64,000 nucleotides of DNA from Rothia nasisuis (GTDB lineage: Bacteria; Actinomycetota; Actinomycetes; Actinomycetales; Micrococcaceae): positions 62,001-126,000 of the forward strand of contig NZ_CAKMSB010000003.1 of the NCBI RefSeq assembly GCF_928381405.1, given 5' to 3'. The position numbers were made by a program, and so were the translations under genes. Under the pieces are notes generated by a model. The model did not search any database. It had not been told where the DNA came from and saw only the letters and a list, made by a program, of their open reading frames with translations. Position 1 is the stretch's first letter. The number at the start of each line of letters is the position of its first letter. Below, in pieces: positions 25,602 through 33,727 of this stretch.

Positions 25602-25952
25602 ATGAGCGAAGAATACCGCACAACCCACCACCAGGCTGACCCGCAGGGCGGGCACCACCACGGCTACACCGCCGACAAGGACGCCTACCTCAAGCGCCTG
25701 CGCCGCATCGAGGGGCAGGTGCGCGGCATCGCCCGCATGGTCGATGAGGACGTCTACTGCATCGACATTCTCACCCAGGTCTCTGCCATCAACAGGGCCC
25801 TGCATAGCGTCTCCATTCAACTGCTGGAAGACCACGTGCGGCACTGTGTCGTCGACGCCGCAGCCCAGGCAGAAGCCACCGGCAACACCGCCCCGCTTGA
25901 CGACAAAATCAGCGAAGCCATGGCAGCCATTACCCGCCTGATCAAGAGCTAG
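25602..25952 (+). CDS. csoR: Copper-sensing transcriptional repressor CsoR
   Basis: 116 residues, DUF156/CsoR family: an all-helical tetrameric repressor released from DNA by Cu(I). The ligand set Cys53, His78, Cys82 has the same spacing (25 and 4) as the canonical Cys-His-Cys site. The N-terminus carries an extra His-rich tail (HHQADPQGGHHHG). The core RLRRIEGQVRGIARM at 32-46 is typical. Start: ATG 25602 was chosen, with ATG 25590 (MFKD...) possible; the operator overlaps the latter. First gene of csoR-copZ-copA-lipoprotein. Confidence 0.94.
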   Translation: MSEEYRTTHHQADPQGGHHHGYTADKDAYLKRLRRIEGQVRGIARMVDEDVYCIDILTQVSAINRALHSVSIQLLEDHVRHCVVDAAAQAEATGNTAPLDDKISEAMAAITRLIKS

Positions 25953-26034
25953 CCCGCACCGGGAGCCTCCAGGCCCCGCACCGGGCAACCCAAGCACGGG
26001 CGTCCGCGCCCCTTACCTCATAAGGAGAAAACCC

Positions 26035-26250
26035 ATGTCAGCAACCATTGTCAAGGCAACCGGCCTCACCTGCAACCACTGCGCCATGAGCGTACGCGAA
26101 GAAATCGAAGAGATTGAGAACGTCACCGGCGTAGAGGTCGATGTGGTCAAGGGCAGCGAATCTACCGTCACCATCAACCACACCGGCGACCTGGACGCCG
26201 CAGCCGTCTCAGCCGCCATCGAAGAAGCCGGCTTCACCCCCGTCGCTTAA
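26035..26250 (+). CDS. copZ: Copper chaperone, heavy-metal-associated domain
   Basis: 71 residues forming one HMA (ferredoxin-like) domain with the Cu(I)-binding motif CNHC at 13-16. It carries Cu(I) in the cytosol to the CopA ATPase and to CsoR. AAGGAG precedes the ATG. It lies 82 bases after csoR and is followed by the structured element at 26290-26393 and then copA. Confidence 0.93.
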   Translation: MSATIVKATGLTCNHCAMSVREEIEEIENVTGVEVDVVKGSESTVTINHTGDLDAAAVSAAIEEAGFTPVA

Positions 26251-26289
26251 TCTCCCAGCGGGCTGCAGAGGGCGGCTTTGCCCACGGGA

Positions 26290-26393
26290 GGGGCGGACGC
26301 GCGTCTCTGCCAACTAACCTTCTCGCGGGCTCGCAAGCTCGCGCGCGATTCATGCCAGACCCAGCCAGTTGGCTGCCGACGCGCGTCCGCCCC
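26290..26393 (+). repeat. Structured intergenic element, copy 2 (copZ-copA)
   Basis: Perfect 15-bp outer stem GGGGCGGACGCGCGT (26290-26304) with 26379-26393, an internal loop, then GCCAACT (26309-26315) with AGTTGGC (26367-26373). Inside are ACTAACCTTCTCG (26313-26325), a hairpin of the pattern GCGGGCT CGCA AGCTCGC, and CGATTCATGCC (26346-26356), then CCAGCC before the closing strand. The single-stranded segments are identical to the pta-ackA copy, while all three stems differ in sequence but keep pairing. It lies 49 bases before copA. Confidence 0.78.
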
Positions 26394-26442
26394 CCCAAAT
26401 AAGCACTAAACACAACAAACACATCAAGTGAAAGAAGGCGTC

Positions 26443-28719
26443 ATGCCAACCCAATCCACCGCTGAGGTTTTCACCGGTGATACCCGCATCGTGAATCTGA
26501 AGGTGGGAGGTATGACCTGCGCGTCCTGTGTGGGGCGGGTGGAGCGCAAGCTCAAGAAAATTGGGGTGGAACCCTCGGTCAATCTGCCACTAGAGACCGC
26601 CCGCGTGGTTGCGCCCGCCTCTATCACCGATGAGCAGCTGATTGAGACCATCGAGAAGGCCGGCTACTCGGCCAGTCTCAAGCAGGACGCCGTGGAGCAG
26701 GCAGACGAGGCCGGGCAGGATTCGCTCGCCCCGCGCCTGTGGGTAGCGGCGGTTTTCACCCTGCCGGTCTTTCTGGTTTCTATGTTTGCCGCCTTCCAGT
26801 TCCCCCACTGGGGCTGGGTGGTTGCAGCCCTGACCCTGCCTGTGGTCACCTGGGCGGCTTTGCCCTTTCACCGCCCGGCCTGGACTAACCTGCGGCACGG
26901 CTCTTTCACCATGGACACCCTGATTTCTCTGGGTGTGGTTGCCTCCTACGCTTTTTCGCTCTGGCAGCTGGCCATCGACCCGGCTATGACCGCCCATGCC
27001 GGCCACGGAGCGTCCGCAGGCGGGCACGGCATGGACCACATGCTCTACTTCGATGCCGCCGCCATGATTACCCTCTTTTTGCTGGCTGGCCGCACCATTG
27101 AGCACCGTACCGCCCGGCGCTCGTCCCAGGCCCTGCGGGCCCTGCTGAATCTGGGGGCTAAATCGGCCACGGTGCTGCAGGGCGGTCGGGAAGTGCAGAT
27201 TCCTGTCAAGGACCTGTTGCCCGGCGACATCTTTCTGGTGCGCCCCGGCGAGAAAATCGCGGTGGACGGCGAGGTTGTCGAAGGACGCTCGGCGGTAGAC
27301 ACCTCCCTGCTGACCGGTGAGTCTGTGCCGGTTGAGGTGGAAGTTGGGGACGCTGTTGTCGGGGCGACCGTCAATACGTCCGGCTCCCTGACGGTGCGGG
27401 CAACTCGGGTGGGGGCCGATACTGTGCTGGCCCAGATGAGTCGCACCGTGGCCGAGGCCCAATCGACGAAGGCTCCTATCGCCCGTCTGGCAGATAGGGT
27501 ATCTGCGGTTTTTGTTCCGATTGTCATTGGGTTGGCTCTGGCCACCTTGGCAGGCTGGCTACTGGTCACCGGCGACCTCAACGCCGCCTTTACCGCAGCC
27601 GTGTCGGTGCTGGTCATCGCCTGCCCCTGCGCCCTGGGTCTGGCTACCCCTACGGCCCTGCTGGCAGGCACCTCACGTGGTTCCCAGCTGGGTATTCTGA
27701 TTCGTTCAGCCCAGGTGCTCGAATCCACCAAGCACCTGCGCACCGTGGTGCTCGATAAGACCGGTACCGTCACTACCGGCGCCTTCACCCTGGCTGAGAT
27801 AACTCCCCTTGCGGGCTTTGAGCCCCAAGACGCCGGGCGGTTACTAGCACTGGCCGGGGCGGCTGAGAGCCGCTCTGAGCACCCTCTTGCCCGGGCTATC
27901 ACCCAGGCAGCCCAGGCTGCTGGAGCGGGTTCCTCTCTGCCTGAAGTCACCGCCTTTGAGTCAGCCCCCGGCGGGGGTGTGCGAGCCACCCTGTTGGAAG
28001 AGGTTTCCTCGGGCGAAAGCCGAGAAATCACGGCTCTAGTGGGTCAGACCAGCTTCTTGGCTGCCGAAGGTATCGAGCTGAGCGAAGCCCACACCCACGC
28101 CCTACTGGCCGGGCAGGAGGCCGGGCGCACCACCGTCGTCCTTGCTCTCAACGGGCAGCCCGCGGCCCTGCTGGCCCTGCAAGATACCCCCAAGCCGGGG
28201 GCGTCCGAAGCTCTGGCAGAACTCAAGGCCCTGGGGCTCACCCCGGTTCTACTGACCGGGGATGCCGAACCCGTCGCCCGTGCGGTAGCTGCCCGGGTGG
28301 GCATTGACTCCGCGAATGTTTATGCGGGAGTTAGCCCCTCCGATAAGCTGGCCACCATCACCCGCCTGCAAGAGGGCGGGGTGGGGGTCGCCATGGTGGG
28401 CGACGGCGTGAATGACGCGGCCGCCCTGGCCAAGGCCGATGTGGGCGTGGCCATGGGGTCGGGCACCGACGTGGCTATGGAGGCTGCCGACATGACCATT
28501 GTGCGCAGCGACCTAAGCTCGCTGCCGACAGCCATTCGACTCTCGCGGGCCACCTTGCGCCTCATTAAGAGCAACCTCTTCTGGGCCTTTGCCTATAACA
28601 CGGTGGCTATTCCGGTGGCAGCAGCTGGCCTGCTCAACCCCATGATTGCAGCAGCAGCCATGGCCTTCTCCTCAGTCTTCGTGGTACTCAACTCCACCCG
28701 ACTGCTCCGCTTTTCCTAA
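26443..28719 (+). CDS. copA: Cu(I)-exporting P1B-type ATPase
   Basis: 758 residues from ATG at 26443 (GAAGG upstream); an in-frame GTG at 26428 is a weaker choice. An N-terminal HMA domain with CASC (26-29) is followed by eight membrane helices including the intramembrane Cys-Pro-Cys (394-396). The phosphorylation loop DKTGT is at 438-442, the HP-type nucleotide motif in SEHPLA, and the hinge GDGVND at 653-658. It pumps Cu(I) out of the cytosol. A His-rich segment ([15 protein letters not shown], about 185-199) lies in an external loop. Probably induced through CsoR. Confidence 0.96.
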   Translation: MPTQSTAEVFTGDTRIVNLKVGGMTCASCVGRVERKLKKIGVEPSVNLPLETARVVAPASITDEQLIETIEKAGYSASLKQDAVEQADEAGQDSLAPRLWVAAVFTLPVFLVSMFAAFQFPHWGWVVAALTLPVVTWAALPFHRPAWTNLRHGSFTMDTLISLGVVASYAFSLWQLAIDPAMTAHAGHGASAGGHGMDHMLYFDAAAMITLFLLAGRTIEHRTARRSSQALRALLNLGAKSATVLQGGREVQIPVKDLLPGDIFLVRPGEKIAVDGEVVEGRSAVDTSLLTGESVPVEVEVGDAVVGATVNTSGSLTVRATRVGADTVLAQMSRTVAEAQSTKAPIARLADRVSAVFVPIVIGLALATLAGWLLVTGDLNAAFTAAVSVLVIACPCALGLATPTALLAGTSRGSQLGILIRSAQVLESTKHLRTVVLDKTGTVTTGAFTLAEITPLAGFEPQDAGRLLALAGAAESRSEHPLARAITQAAQAAGAGSSLPEVTAFESAPGGGVRATLLEEVSSGESREITALVGQTSFLAAEGIELSEAHTHALLAGQEAGRTTVVLALNGQPAALLALQDTPKPGASEALAELKALGLTPVLLTGDAEPVARAVAARVGIDSANVYAGVSPSDKLATITRLQEGGVGVAMVGDGVNDAAALAKADVGVAMGSGTDVAMEAADMTIVRSDLSSLPTAIRLSRATLRLIKSNLFWAFAYNTVAIPVAAAGLLNPMIAAAAMAFSSVFVVLNSTRLLRFS

Positions 28720-28748
28720 CACCCCAACCAACGCCCCAGGAGGCACCT

Positions 28749-29324
28749 ATGAAAACCCTACCCACCCGCGTCCTCGCCCTCGCTGCCCTATCTCTGCTGG
28801 CTCTGACCGCCTGCGGGTCCAACGAGTCAAATGCTAAAAACGAGGCTGAGGCTCTGGTCTCGTCAGCTGCCGCAGCCCACGCTGATCACGCCAACCACCC
28901 GACAGATGGCGGGCCCGCACCTGCCGGTATCGCTGAAGCATCAGACCCCACCTACCCGGTTGGCACCGAGGTTGTTCTCGCCGCTGACCACATGAGTGGT
29001 ATGAGCGGGGCTACCGCCACCATCGTGGGCGCCTACCAGACCTACACCTACTCGGTGAACTACACCCCTACCGATGGCTCTGACCCCGTCACCGACCACA
29101 AGTGGGTTGTGCAGGAAGAACTGGCGGACGCCGGGAGTGAGCGCCTTTCCGACGGCGCCCCCGTGACCATCGAGGCTGAGCACATGACCGGCATGAGGGG
29201 AGCTGAGGGGACGGTTGAATCGTCCACCGATGAGACCGTTTATATGGTGGACTTCACTTCCAGTGGCATGACCATGAAGAACCATAAGTGGGTCACTGAA
29301 TCCGAGATTGAAGGAGTCAAGTAA
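28749..29324 (+). CDS. DUF1541 (YdhK-type) copper-associated lipoprotein
   Basis: 191 residues. A signal peptide with lipobox Cys22 (LLALTAC) is followed by a His/Ala-rich linker (HADHANHP) and two tandem DUF1541 repeats of about 60 residues. Each begins with [DE]HM[ST]GM.GA and ends with [DN]HKWV.(E). The conserved His and Met residues could bind copper outside the cell; that is inference from composition and operon position. Placement 29 bases after copA supports a role in copper tolerance. Followed by a nested hairpin terminator. Confidence 0.88.
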   Translation: MKTLPTRVLALAALSLLALTACGSNESNAKNEAEALVSSAAAAHADHANHPTDGGPAPAGIAEASDPTYPVGTEVVLAADHMSGMSGATATIVGAYQTYTYSVNYTPTDGSDPVTDHKWVVQEELADAGSERLSDGAPVTIEAEHMTGMRGAEGTVESSTDETVYMVDFTSSGMTMKNHKWVTESEIEGVK

Positions 29325-29339
29325 CTCCTCATTCTCAAA

Positions 29340-29400
29340 GGGACCACGAAACTTCAAAAGGACCGCATACTATGCGGTCCTTTTGAAGAAATGAGGTCCC
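29340..29400. terminator. Nested bidirectional terminator
   Basis: Inner perfect 18-base arms starting CTTCAAAAGGACCGCATA, plus an outer GGGACC/GGTCCC pair. It separates the copper operon from the converging LLM oxidoreductase gene. Confidence 0.85.
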
Positions 29401-29404
29401 CTTG

Positions 29405-30430
29405 CTAGGGGCGGGGATGGGGGTAGAGGGTGGGCTTAATGTCGCGGATGATTGCCTCCAGCTGGCGCAGGTTGAAGTCCACTCCCAGCATGTTGGGAAT
29501 AGTCACCAGCAGGGTGTCTGCCTCCGCCACTGCCTCGTCTTGGGCCAGTTCTTCAGCGATTTTGTCGGGCTCGCCAATGTAGCTCTTGCCAAAGCGGGAA
29601 ACAGCACCGTCCAGAATACCGACCTGGTCCTGCCCCTCAGCCTGGGCGCGCAGGCCGAAGTAGTAGTTACTCTGCTCATCAATAATCGGGATAATCGAGC
29701 GCGAGACCGAAGTGCGCGGGGTACCCTCGTGCCCGGCGTCCGCCCAAGCCTGCTTGAAGATGCGTAGTTGCTCGGCCTGGAGCTGGTCAAAGGGTACACC
29801 GGTGTCTTCCAGCAGCAGGGTGGAGGACATAAGGTTCATGCCCTGTTCGCCGGTCCAGCGGGCGGTATCGCGAGTACTAGCGCCCCACCAGATACGACGG
29901 GGCAGGCCGGGTGACTGGGGCGTAATCGGATCGAGCTGGGTGGGGTCAGAAACGCTCTGGGCGATTCCCTTCCCGGCGATGGCCTCGCGGAAGAGGGCGG
30001 TGTGACGGCGGGCCATGTCGGCCTCGTCCTCCCCCTCGGCGGGTAGGTAGCCGAAGTGGGCAAAGCCCTTATAGACGGTCTCGGGTGAGCCGCGGGAGAT
30101 ACCCAGCTGTAGGCGCTCGTTACCGGCAATGAGGTCGACCATGGCTGCCTGCTCTGCCATGTAGAGCGGGTTTTCATAGCGCATATCGATGACGCCGGTG
30201 CCTAGCTCGATGGTGGAGGTGCGGGCTGCTGCGGCGGCCAGCAGGGGGAACGGGGACATCTGCTGCTGGGCGAAGTGGTGCACGCGGTAGAAGGCCCCGT
30301 CTAGCCCAATGTCTTCAGCGCCGACGGCTAGATCGATGGCTTGGTGGAGCATGTCGGCGCCGGTGCGGGTTTTGGATCCGGGATAGTCGCCGTAGTGGCC
30401 AAAGGAGAGGAAGCCTATTTTTTGAGTCAT
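29405..30430 (-). CDS. LLM-class flavin-dependent oxidoreductase
   Basis: 341 residues, luciferase-like TIM-barrel (PF00296). Typical features: KIGFLSFGHY at the N-terminus, ELGTGVIDMRYENPLYMAEQAAMVDLIAGNERLQLGISRGSPE in the middle (FMN/F420-type barrel strands 3-4) and a C-terminal RFGKSYIGEPDKIAEELAQDEAV. These are monooxygenases or dehydrogenases using FMNH2 or F420; the substrate is unknown. Monocistronic, divergent from the Asp23 locus across 287 bases that contain the asp23 leader hairpin and no other gene. Confidence 0.88.
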   Translation of the reverse strand: MTQKIGFLSFGHYGDYPGSKTRTGADMLHQAIDLAVGAEDIGLDGAFYRVHHFAQQQMSPFPLLAAAAARTSTIELGTGVIDMRYENPLYMAEQAAMVDLIAGNERLQLGISRGSPETVYKGFAHFGYLPAEGEDEADMARRHTALFREAIAGKGIAQSVSDPTQLDPITPQSPGLPRRIWWGASTRDTARWTGEQGMNLMSSTLLLEDTGVPFDQLQAEQLRIFKQAWADAGHEGTPRTSVSRSIIPIIDEQSNYYFGLRAQAEGQDQVGILDGAVSRFGKSYIGEPDKIAEELAQDEAVAEADTLLVTIPNMLGVDFNLRQLEAIIRDIKPTLYPHPRP

Positions 30431-30632
30431 GGCCTTGCGCCTTTCTGGTGGATTTTCCTACAGAAATTATTTTACTAGTAAAGTTTTTTAATCGAAAGGG
30501 TGCCTAACCAAGAGGCATCCGCCCCTCTGAAAAGTAAGAGGTAGGTGCAAGTTGTAGGGCCCGCTTTCACCACAGCGTCAAAAAAAATTAAAAATTTCCG
30601 TGACACTTTGCCCCTCTGTTCCGTCTTACTAC

Positions 30633-30682
30633 TGACGGCGCATCTGGCATAGATTGAGAGCCTCTCTCAATCTGCGCCGTCA
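30633..30682 (+). promoter_or_regulatory. Leader hairpin upstream of the Asp23 locus
   Basis: TGACGGCGC (30633-30641) pairs with GCGCCGTCA (30674-30682), and AGATTGAGAG (30651-30660) pairs with CTCTCAATCT (30664-30673). A nine-base bulge lies on the left strand and the loop is CCT. It ends 36 bases before the first ATG, so it is either in the 5' leader RNA or an operator palindrome. It lacks a T-run, so it is not a simple terminator. Confidence 0.6.
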
Positions 30683-30717
30683 CCTAAACTAACGACCCTT
30701 TACAGAAGGAAGAAACC

Positions 30718-31191
30718 ATGTCTCAGACCACCGTGACCCCCGCAGATATCGCCGGAAACCAGAGCGTCGAGCCCCTCACCCGCAACACCGGCACCGACAA
30801 CGGCCAGGGTTCCACCAGCATCAACGACGGCGTTATTGCCAAGATTGCAGGCATTGCCCTGCGCGACGTTGAAGGTGTCTACGCCTTAGGCGGCGGTGCA
30901 GCCCGTGCCATGGGCGCCCTGCGCAACGCTGTAGGCCAAGAAGACAACCTCAAGCAGGGTATCAGCGTAGAGGTAGGTCAGACCCAGGCCGCCCTCGACC
31001 TCTCCATTATCGTCGAATACCCCTACCCCATCTACGACGTCGCCGACCAGGCTCGCCAGGCGGTGATTGAAGCTATTCAAACACTAGCTGGCCTCGAAGT
31101 CACCGAGGTGAATATTGAAGTTCTCGACGTTCACATCCCCAGCGACGACTCCGCTGAAGAAGCCACCGAATCTGAGGGTCGTGTTAAGTAA
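30718..31191 (+). CDS. Asp23/Gls24 family envelope stress protein
   Basis: 157 residues. Residues ~35-140 form the Asp23/Gls24 domain, with INDGVIAKIAGIALRDVEGVYALGGG, the strand pattern ISVEVGQTQAALDLSIIVEYPYPI, and VTEVNIEVLDVHIP. In staphylococci Asp23 is an abundant membrane-proximal protein anchored by AmaP and induced by alkaline and cell-envelope stress. The acidic tail and Thr/Asn-rich N-terminus are disordered. GAAGGAAG precedes the ATG. It overlaps the next gene by one base (TAATG). First gene of the stress locus. Confidence 0.92.
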   Translation: MSQTTVTPADIAGNQSVEPLTRNTGTDNGQGSTSINDGVIAKIAGIALRDVEGVYALGGGAARAMGALRNAVGQEDNLKQGISVEVGQTQAALDLSIIVEYPYPIYDVADQARQAVIEAIQTLAGLEVTEVNIEVLDVHIPSDDSAEEATESEGRVK

Positions 31192-31385
31192 TGACTAAGA
31201 CTTTTGCTGGTGCCCTGCTGGGCACGATTCTGGCTTTCGCTGGGCTTGCCTACGGTTTTGGTGGCTTCGTGCTGGTTGCTCTCCTGATGGCTCTCGGTGC
31301 CGCTGCTGGGCATTTTATGCAGACCTCAGACTTCAGCGTTTCAGACCTCTTTGATGCCCTGCGTAAGAGCACATCATCTCGGTAA
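31191..31385 (+). CDS. Small two-helix membrane protein (DUF2273-like)
   Basis: 64 residues, two membrane helices separated by a tight turn (about 4-21 and 24-43: FAGALLGTILAFAGLAYGF, FVLVALLMALGAAAGHF), then a polar amphipathic tail. Small DUF2273-type membrane proteins regularly sit next to asp23 and amaP. It overlaps the upstream gene by one base. Probably a membrane partner of the Asp23 layer. Confidence 0.8.
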   Translation: MTKTFAGALLGTILAFAGLAYGFGGFVLVALLMALGAAAGHFMQTSDFSVSDLFDALRKSTSSR

Positions 31386-31449
31386 ATTCAGTATTCAGCA
31401 CTGTGTGCGCGGTCAACCCCAGCAACCTGCGCACGGCAAATGAGGCTCA

Positions 31450-31815
31450 ATGACTACACACATTAAAGGACGCGGGCATACCACGGTCAGGCAGAAAGCC
31501 CTGATATCGACCTGCTCAGCCCTTGCTGCTCAGGCTATAGGGGTACCTGTAGAGAGGGCGCAGACCTCCCTCTTTGACGACGACGGTCAGCTTGGCATAT
31601 CGGTTACCGTGGACTACCCGCTCCCCCGACTCGATAGGCTCATCGAGCACGAAACCTATCTTGCGGCACTCGGCGGCACTGTCTTTGACGCGGTCTCCCG
31701 GGCCCGCACCCGCATCTCAACCCGCGCCACCCAGCTCATCGGAGCAGAGGTAGGCTCTGTCAACGTGACGCTTAACGGTGTTGCGCCGCTCGGTAAGGAG
31801 GCGAGAGTGCAATGA
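31450..31815 (+). CDS. Second Asp23-like protein
   Basis: 121 residues. After a short basic start, QKALISTCSALAAQAIGVPVERAQTSLFDDDGQLGISVTVDYPLPRL and GAEVGSVNVTLNGVAPL follow the Asp23 beta-alpha-beta arrangement, without the usual glycine-rich turn. Overlaps the downstream DUF6286 gene by four bases (ATGA). A divergent member of the Asp23 family; it probably co-assembles with the first copy. Confidence 0.75.
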   Translation: MTTHIKGRGHTTVRQKALISTCSALAAQAIGVPVERAQTSLFDDDGQLGISVTVDYPLPRLDRLIEHETYLAALGGTVFDAVSRARTRISTRATQLIGAEVGSVNVTLNGVAPLGKEARVQ

Positions 31816-32483
31816 ACGAACAGGGTACTTTAGGCTATGTTGGTGACGCTCAAAGGCACCAGAACCCGCCTACCGGTAACCACCTGGAATTGGATCTTGA
31901 TCAGGCCGGCCCCCTGGTGAACCTCATGGGGCGGCGGGAAACCCACTCGTCACGTTCCTTTGCTACGGTGCTGCTTGCCCTTGCACTCATCGTGATTTTG
32001 GTATGGTGTGGCACAGAGCTGGTACGTGCGGCCCTCGGGCTTCCCCCGCTTGTGCTCTCGGGAGAGAAGGCTTTCTCCGCCTTCTTCTCAGCACCGGAGC
32101 TCCTGTCAGGTCCGCTCGGTATTACTCTCGGCGCCCTGCTCTCTCTCGCAGGCCTCTTCCTGATTTTCCTGGCCTGCGCTCCAGGTAGCCTCAACCGCCA
32201 CCGTGCCCGCACCGGGCGGTTCGCCTTCATTGTTGATGACAGGGTACTTGCATCCGCCCTCAGCGCAGCCATACGCAAACGGACCGGTCTGACCCGTGAC
32301 CAGGTTGTTACCCGCGTATCTGCCCGCCGGGTAGTCATCACGGTCACGCCTACATCCGGCCACCGGGTTGACACCCAAGAGCTCACCGACATGGCGCAAG
32401 CCACCATCGATAGCTACGCGCTCACACCTGCCCCGCAGGCCCGCGTCCAGATAGAAAAACAGGGGGTTATCTCTCATGGGTAG
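31812..32483 (+). CDS. DUF6286-type membrane protein of the Asp23 locus
   Basis: 223 residues. The polar N-terminus (1-45) is followed by two membrane helices (about 50-72 and 95-120) and a C-terminal cytoplasmic domain (about 130-223) with VTRVSARRVVITVTPTSGHRVDTQELTDMAQATIDSY, similar in layout to AmaP-associated DUF6286 proteins. It overlaps the previous gene by four bases and the AmaP gene by eight. Role: probably a second membrane anchor for Asp23-like proteins. Confidence 0.75.
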   Translation: MNEQGTLGYVGDAQRHQNPPTGNHLELDLDQAGPLVNLMGRRETHSSRSFATVLLALALIVILVWCGTELVRAALGLPPLVLSGEKAFSAFFSAPELLSGPLGITLGALLSLAGLFLIFLACAPGSLNRHRARTGRFAFIVDDRVLASALSAAIRKRTGLTRDQVVTRVSARRVVITVTPTSGHRVDTQELTDMAQATIDSYALTPAPQARVQIEKQGVISHG

Positions 32484-33093
32484 CACACCTAGAGCTCTCA
32501 ACCGTGTCTTCCTTGGGGTGACCGGGCTCGTCCTTCTTGCCCTTGGGGCGGGGGCATTCGCCCTCCTGTTTCTGCCGCAAGCCCGGCAGGCCTGGGAGAC
32601 CCAGCTGGCCCCCCTCGAAACAGAGGCCAGGCAGGGCCTAGCCAGCGCAGCGGTAGATACTACCTCGGGGCAGACCAGCCTCTTCACTCTTGCCCTGCTC
32701 GCGCTCATGCTCCTAGCGGTGGCGGCTCTTCTCTGGCTGATGCTGAAGCAGCGGGCCCGGCGCGTCAGCTCCCTGGGCACCCAGCAGGACCCTCAGGGTG
32801 AGGGGAGCACTACACTATCTCATAGCTTCGTCAAAGAGGCTGTGAGCCAGGCTTTTGAGAACCATCCTGACCTGCTTGCCGTCACCGTCACTTCGTTGGC
32901 TGTGAAGAAAACCCCCGGGGTGCAGGTTAAGCTTGAGGTCCGCCAGGGGGCGAACCTGGTGCAGCTTCAAGAGCTGACGGCTCGCGTCGCACAGGGGCTC
33001 GATAGGCTCCTGGGGTACCAGGTTCCTCTCCTGGTACGAGCCACCGGTGGCCTGCGGGCTACCCTTCACCAGGACGAGCAGCGAGTCCGCTAG
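32476..33093 (+). CDS. amaP: Alkaline-shock membrane anchor protein AmaP
   Basis: 205 residues with two membrane helices (about 10-33 and 69-91) joined by an extracytoplasmic loop, then a C-terminal cytoplasmic domain with TVTSLAVKKTPGVQVKLEVRQGANL and LTARVAQGLDRLLGYQVPLLVRATGG, typical of AmaP (DUF322-like half). AmaP tethers Asp23 to the membrane in Staphylococcus. A GC-rich hairpin (33098-33125) follows and separates it from the sigma-factor gene. Confidence 0.82.
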   Translation: MGSTPRALNRVFLGVTGLVLLALGAGAFALLFLPQARQAWETQLAPLETEARQGLASAAVDTTSGQTSLFTLALLALMLLAVAALLWLMLKQRARRVSSLGTQQDPQGEGSTTLSHSFVKEAVSQAFENHPDLLAVTVTSLAVKKTPGVQVKLEVRQGANLVQLQELTARVAQGLDRLLGYQVPLLVRATGGLRATLHQDEQRVR

Positions 33094-33097
33094 CTCG

Positions 33098-33125
33098 AAG
33101 GCCGGGGCTCACGCGCCCCGGCCTT
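33098..33125 (+). terminator. Intra-locus hairpin (attenuator or terminator)
   Basis: Perfect 11-base arms AAGGCCGGGGC / GCCCCGGCCTT, loop of six, followed by CCCCTCCCC rather than a T-run. It lies between amaP and the sigma-factor gene and may reduce read-through, giving less regulator than structural protein. Confidence 0.6.
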
Positions 33126-33160
33126 CCCCTCCCCAAGCTAACCACCATCAGGAACCACAG

Positions 33161-33721
33161 GTGACAGATTCAAGTCAACATCAGCCGTCCGGGCCCACCG
33201 ATCAGCTACTGTGCCAGCGCGCCATCGACGGAGACGAACAGGCCTTTCAGATACTGGTACGGCGTTACTTACCGCTCATGCGGGCCTATGCGCTCAGGCT
33301 GACGGGTAGCACGGCAGACGCGGACGATGCCCTCCAAGAGACTCTGCTCCAGGCCTGGCAAAAATTGGACACGCTACAGAATCCCAGCAAGGTCAAAAGC
33401 TGGCTCATGACCCTCACCGGCCGCAAAAGTATAGATCTTATTCGGGCCCGGGCAAAGAACCTCCCCCTTGAAGACCAGCAGCACCTCCCCAGCACAGAGC
33501 CTACCCCCGAGACTCAGGCCCTCATCAGCACAGACATGCAGAAGCTCACCCAGGTATTGAAAAAGCTCCCCGAACAACAGCAGCGCATCTGGCTGATGCG
33601 TGAATTTGGGGGATCTAGCTACCGGGAGATCGCGGAGGCGCTCAATATCACCACGGCCAGCGTCAGAGGTCAGCTAGCCCGCGCACGGGTCAAGCTACTC
33701 GAGGGTATGGAGGGAAAGTAA
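33161..33721 (+). CDS. ECF-like RNA polymerase sigma-70 factor
   Basis: 186 residues from GTG at 33161 (AGGAA upstream); a longer frame to 33047 runs back through the terminator and amaP and is rejected. Region 2 (about 20-90) includes AIDGDEQAFQILVRRYLPLMRAYALRL and DADDALQETLLQAWQKLDTL; region 4 (about 125-180) includes LPEQQQRIWLMREFGGSSYREIAEALNITTASVRGQLARARVKL. Only regions 2 and 4 are present, as in ECF sigma factors. It probably directs transcription of the upstream Asp23 genes and is held by the next gene's product. Confidence 0.9.
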   Translation: MTDSSQHQPSGPTDQLLCQRAIDGDEQAFQILVRRYLPLMRAYALRLTGSTADADDALQETLLQAWQKLDTLQNPSKVKSWLMTLTGRKSIDLIRARAKNLPLEDQQHLPSTEPTPETQALISTDMQKLTQVLKKLPEQQQRIWLMREFGGSSYREIAEALNITTASVRGQLARARVKLLEGMEGK

Positions 33722-33727
33722 GGAACA

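Noticed and set aside
27045-28031. 328-codon frame antisense to copA
   Set aside because: Ser/Arg/Pro-rich shadow of copA, no motifs.
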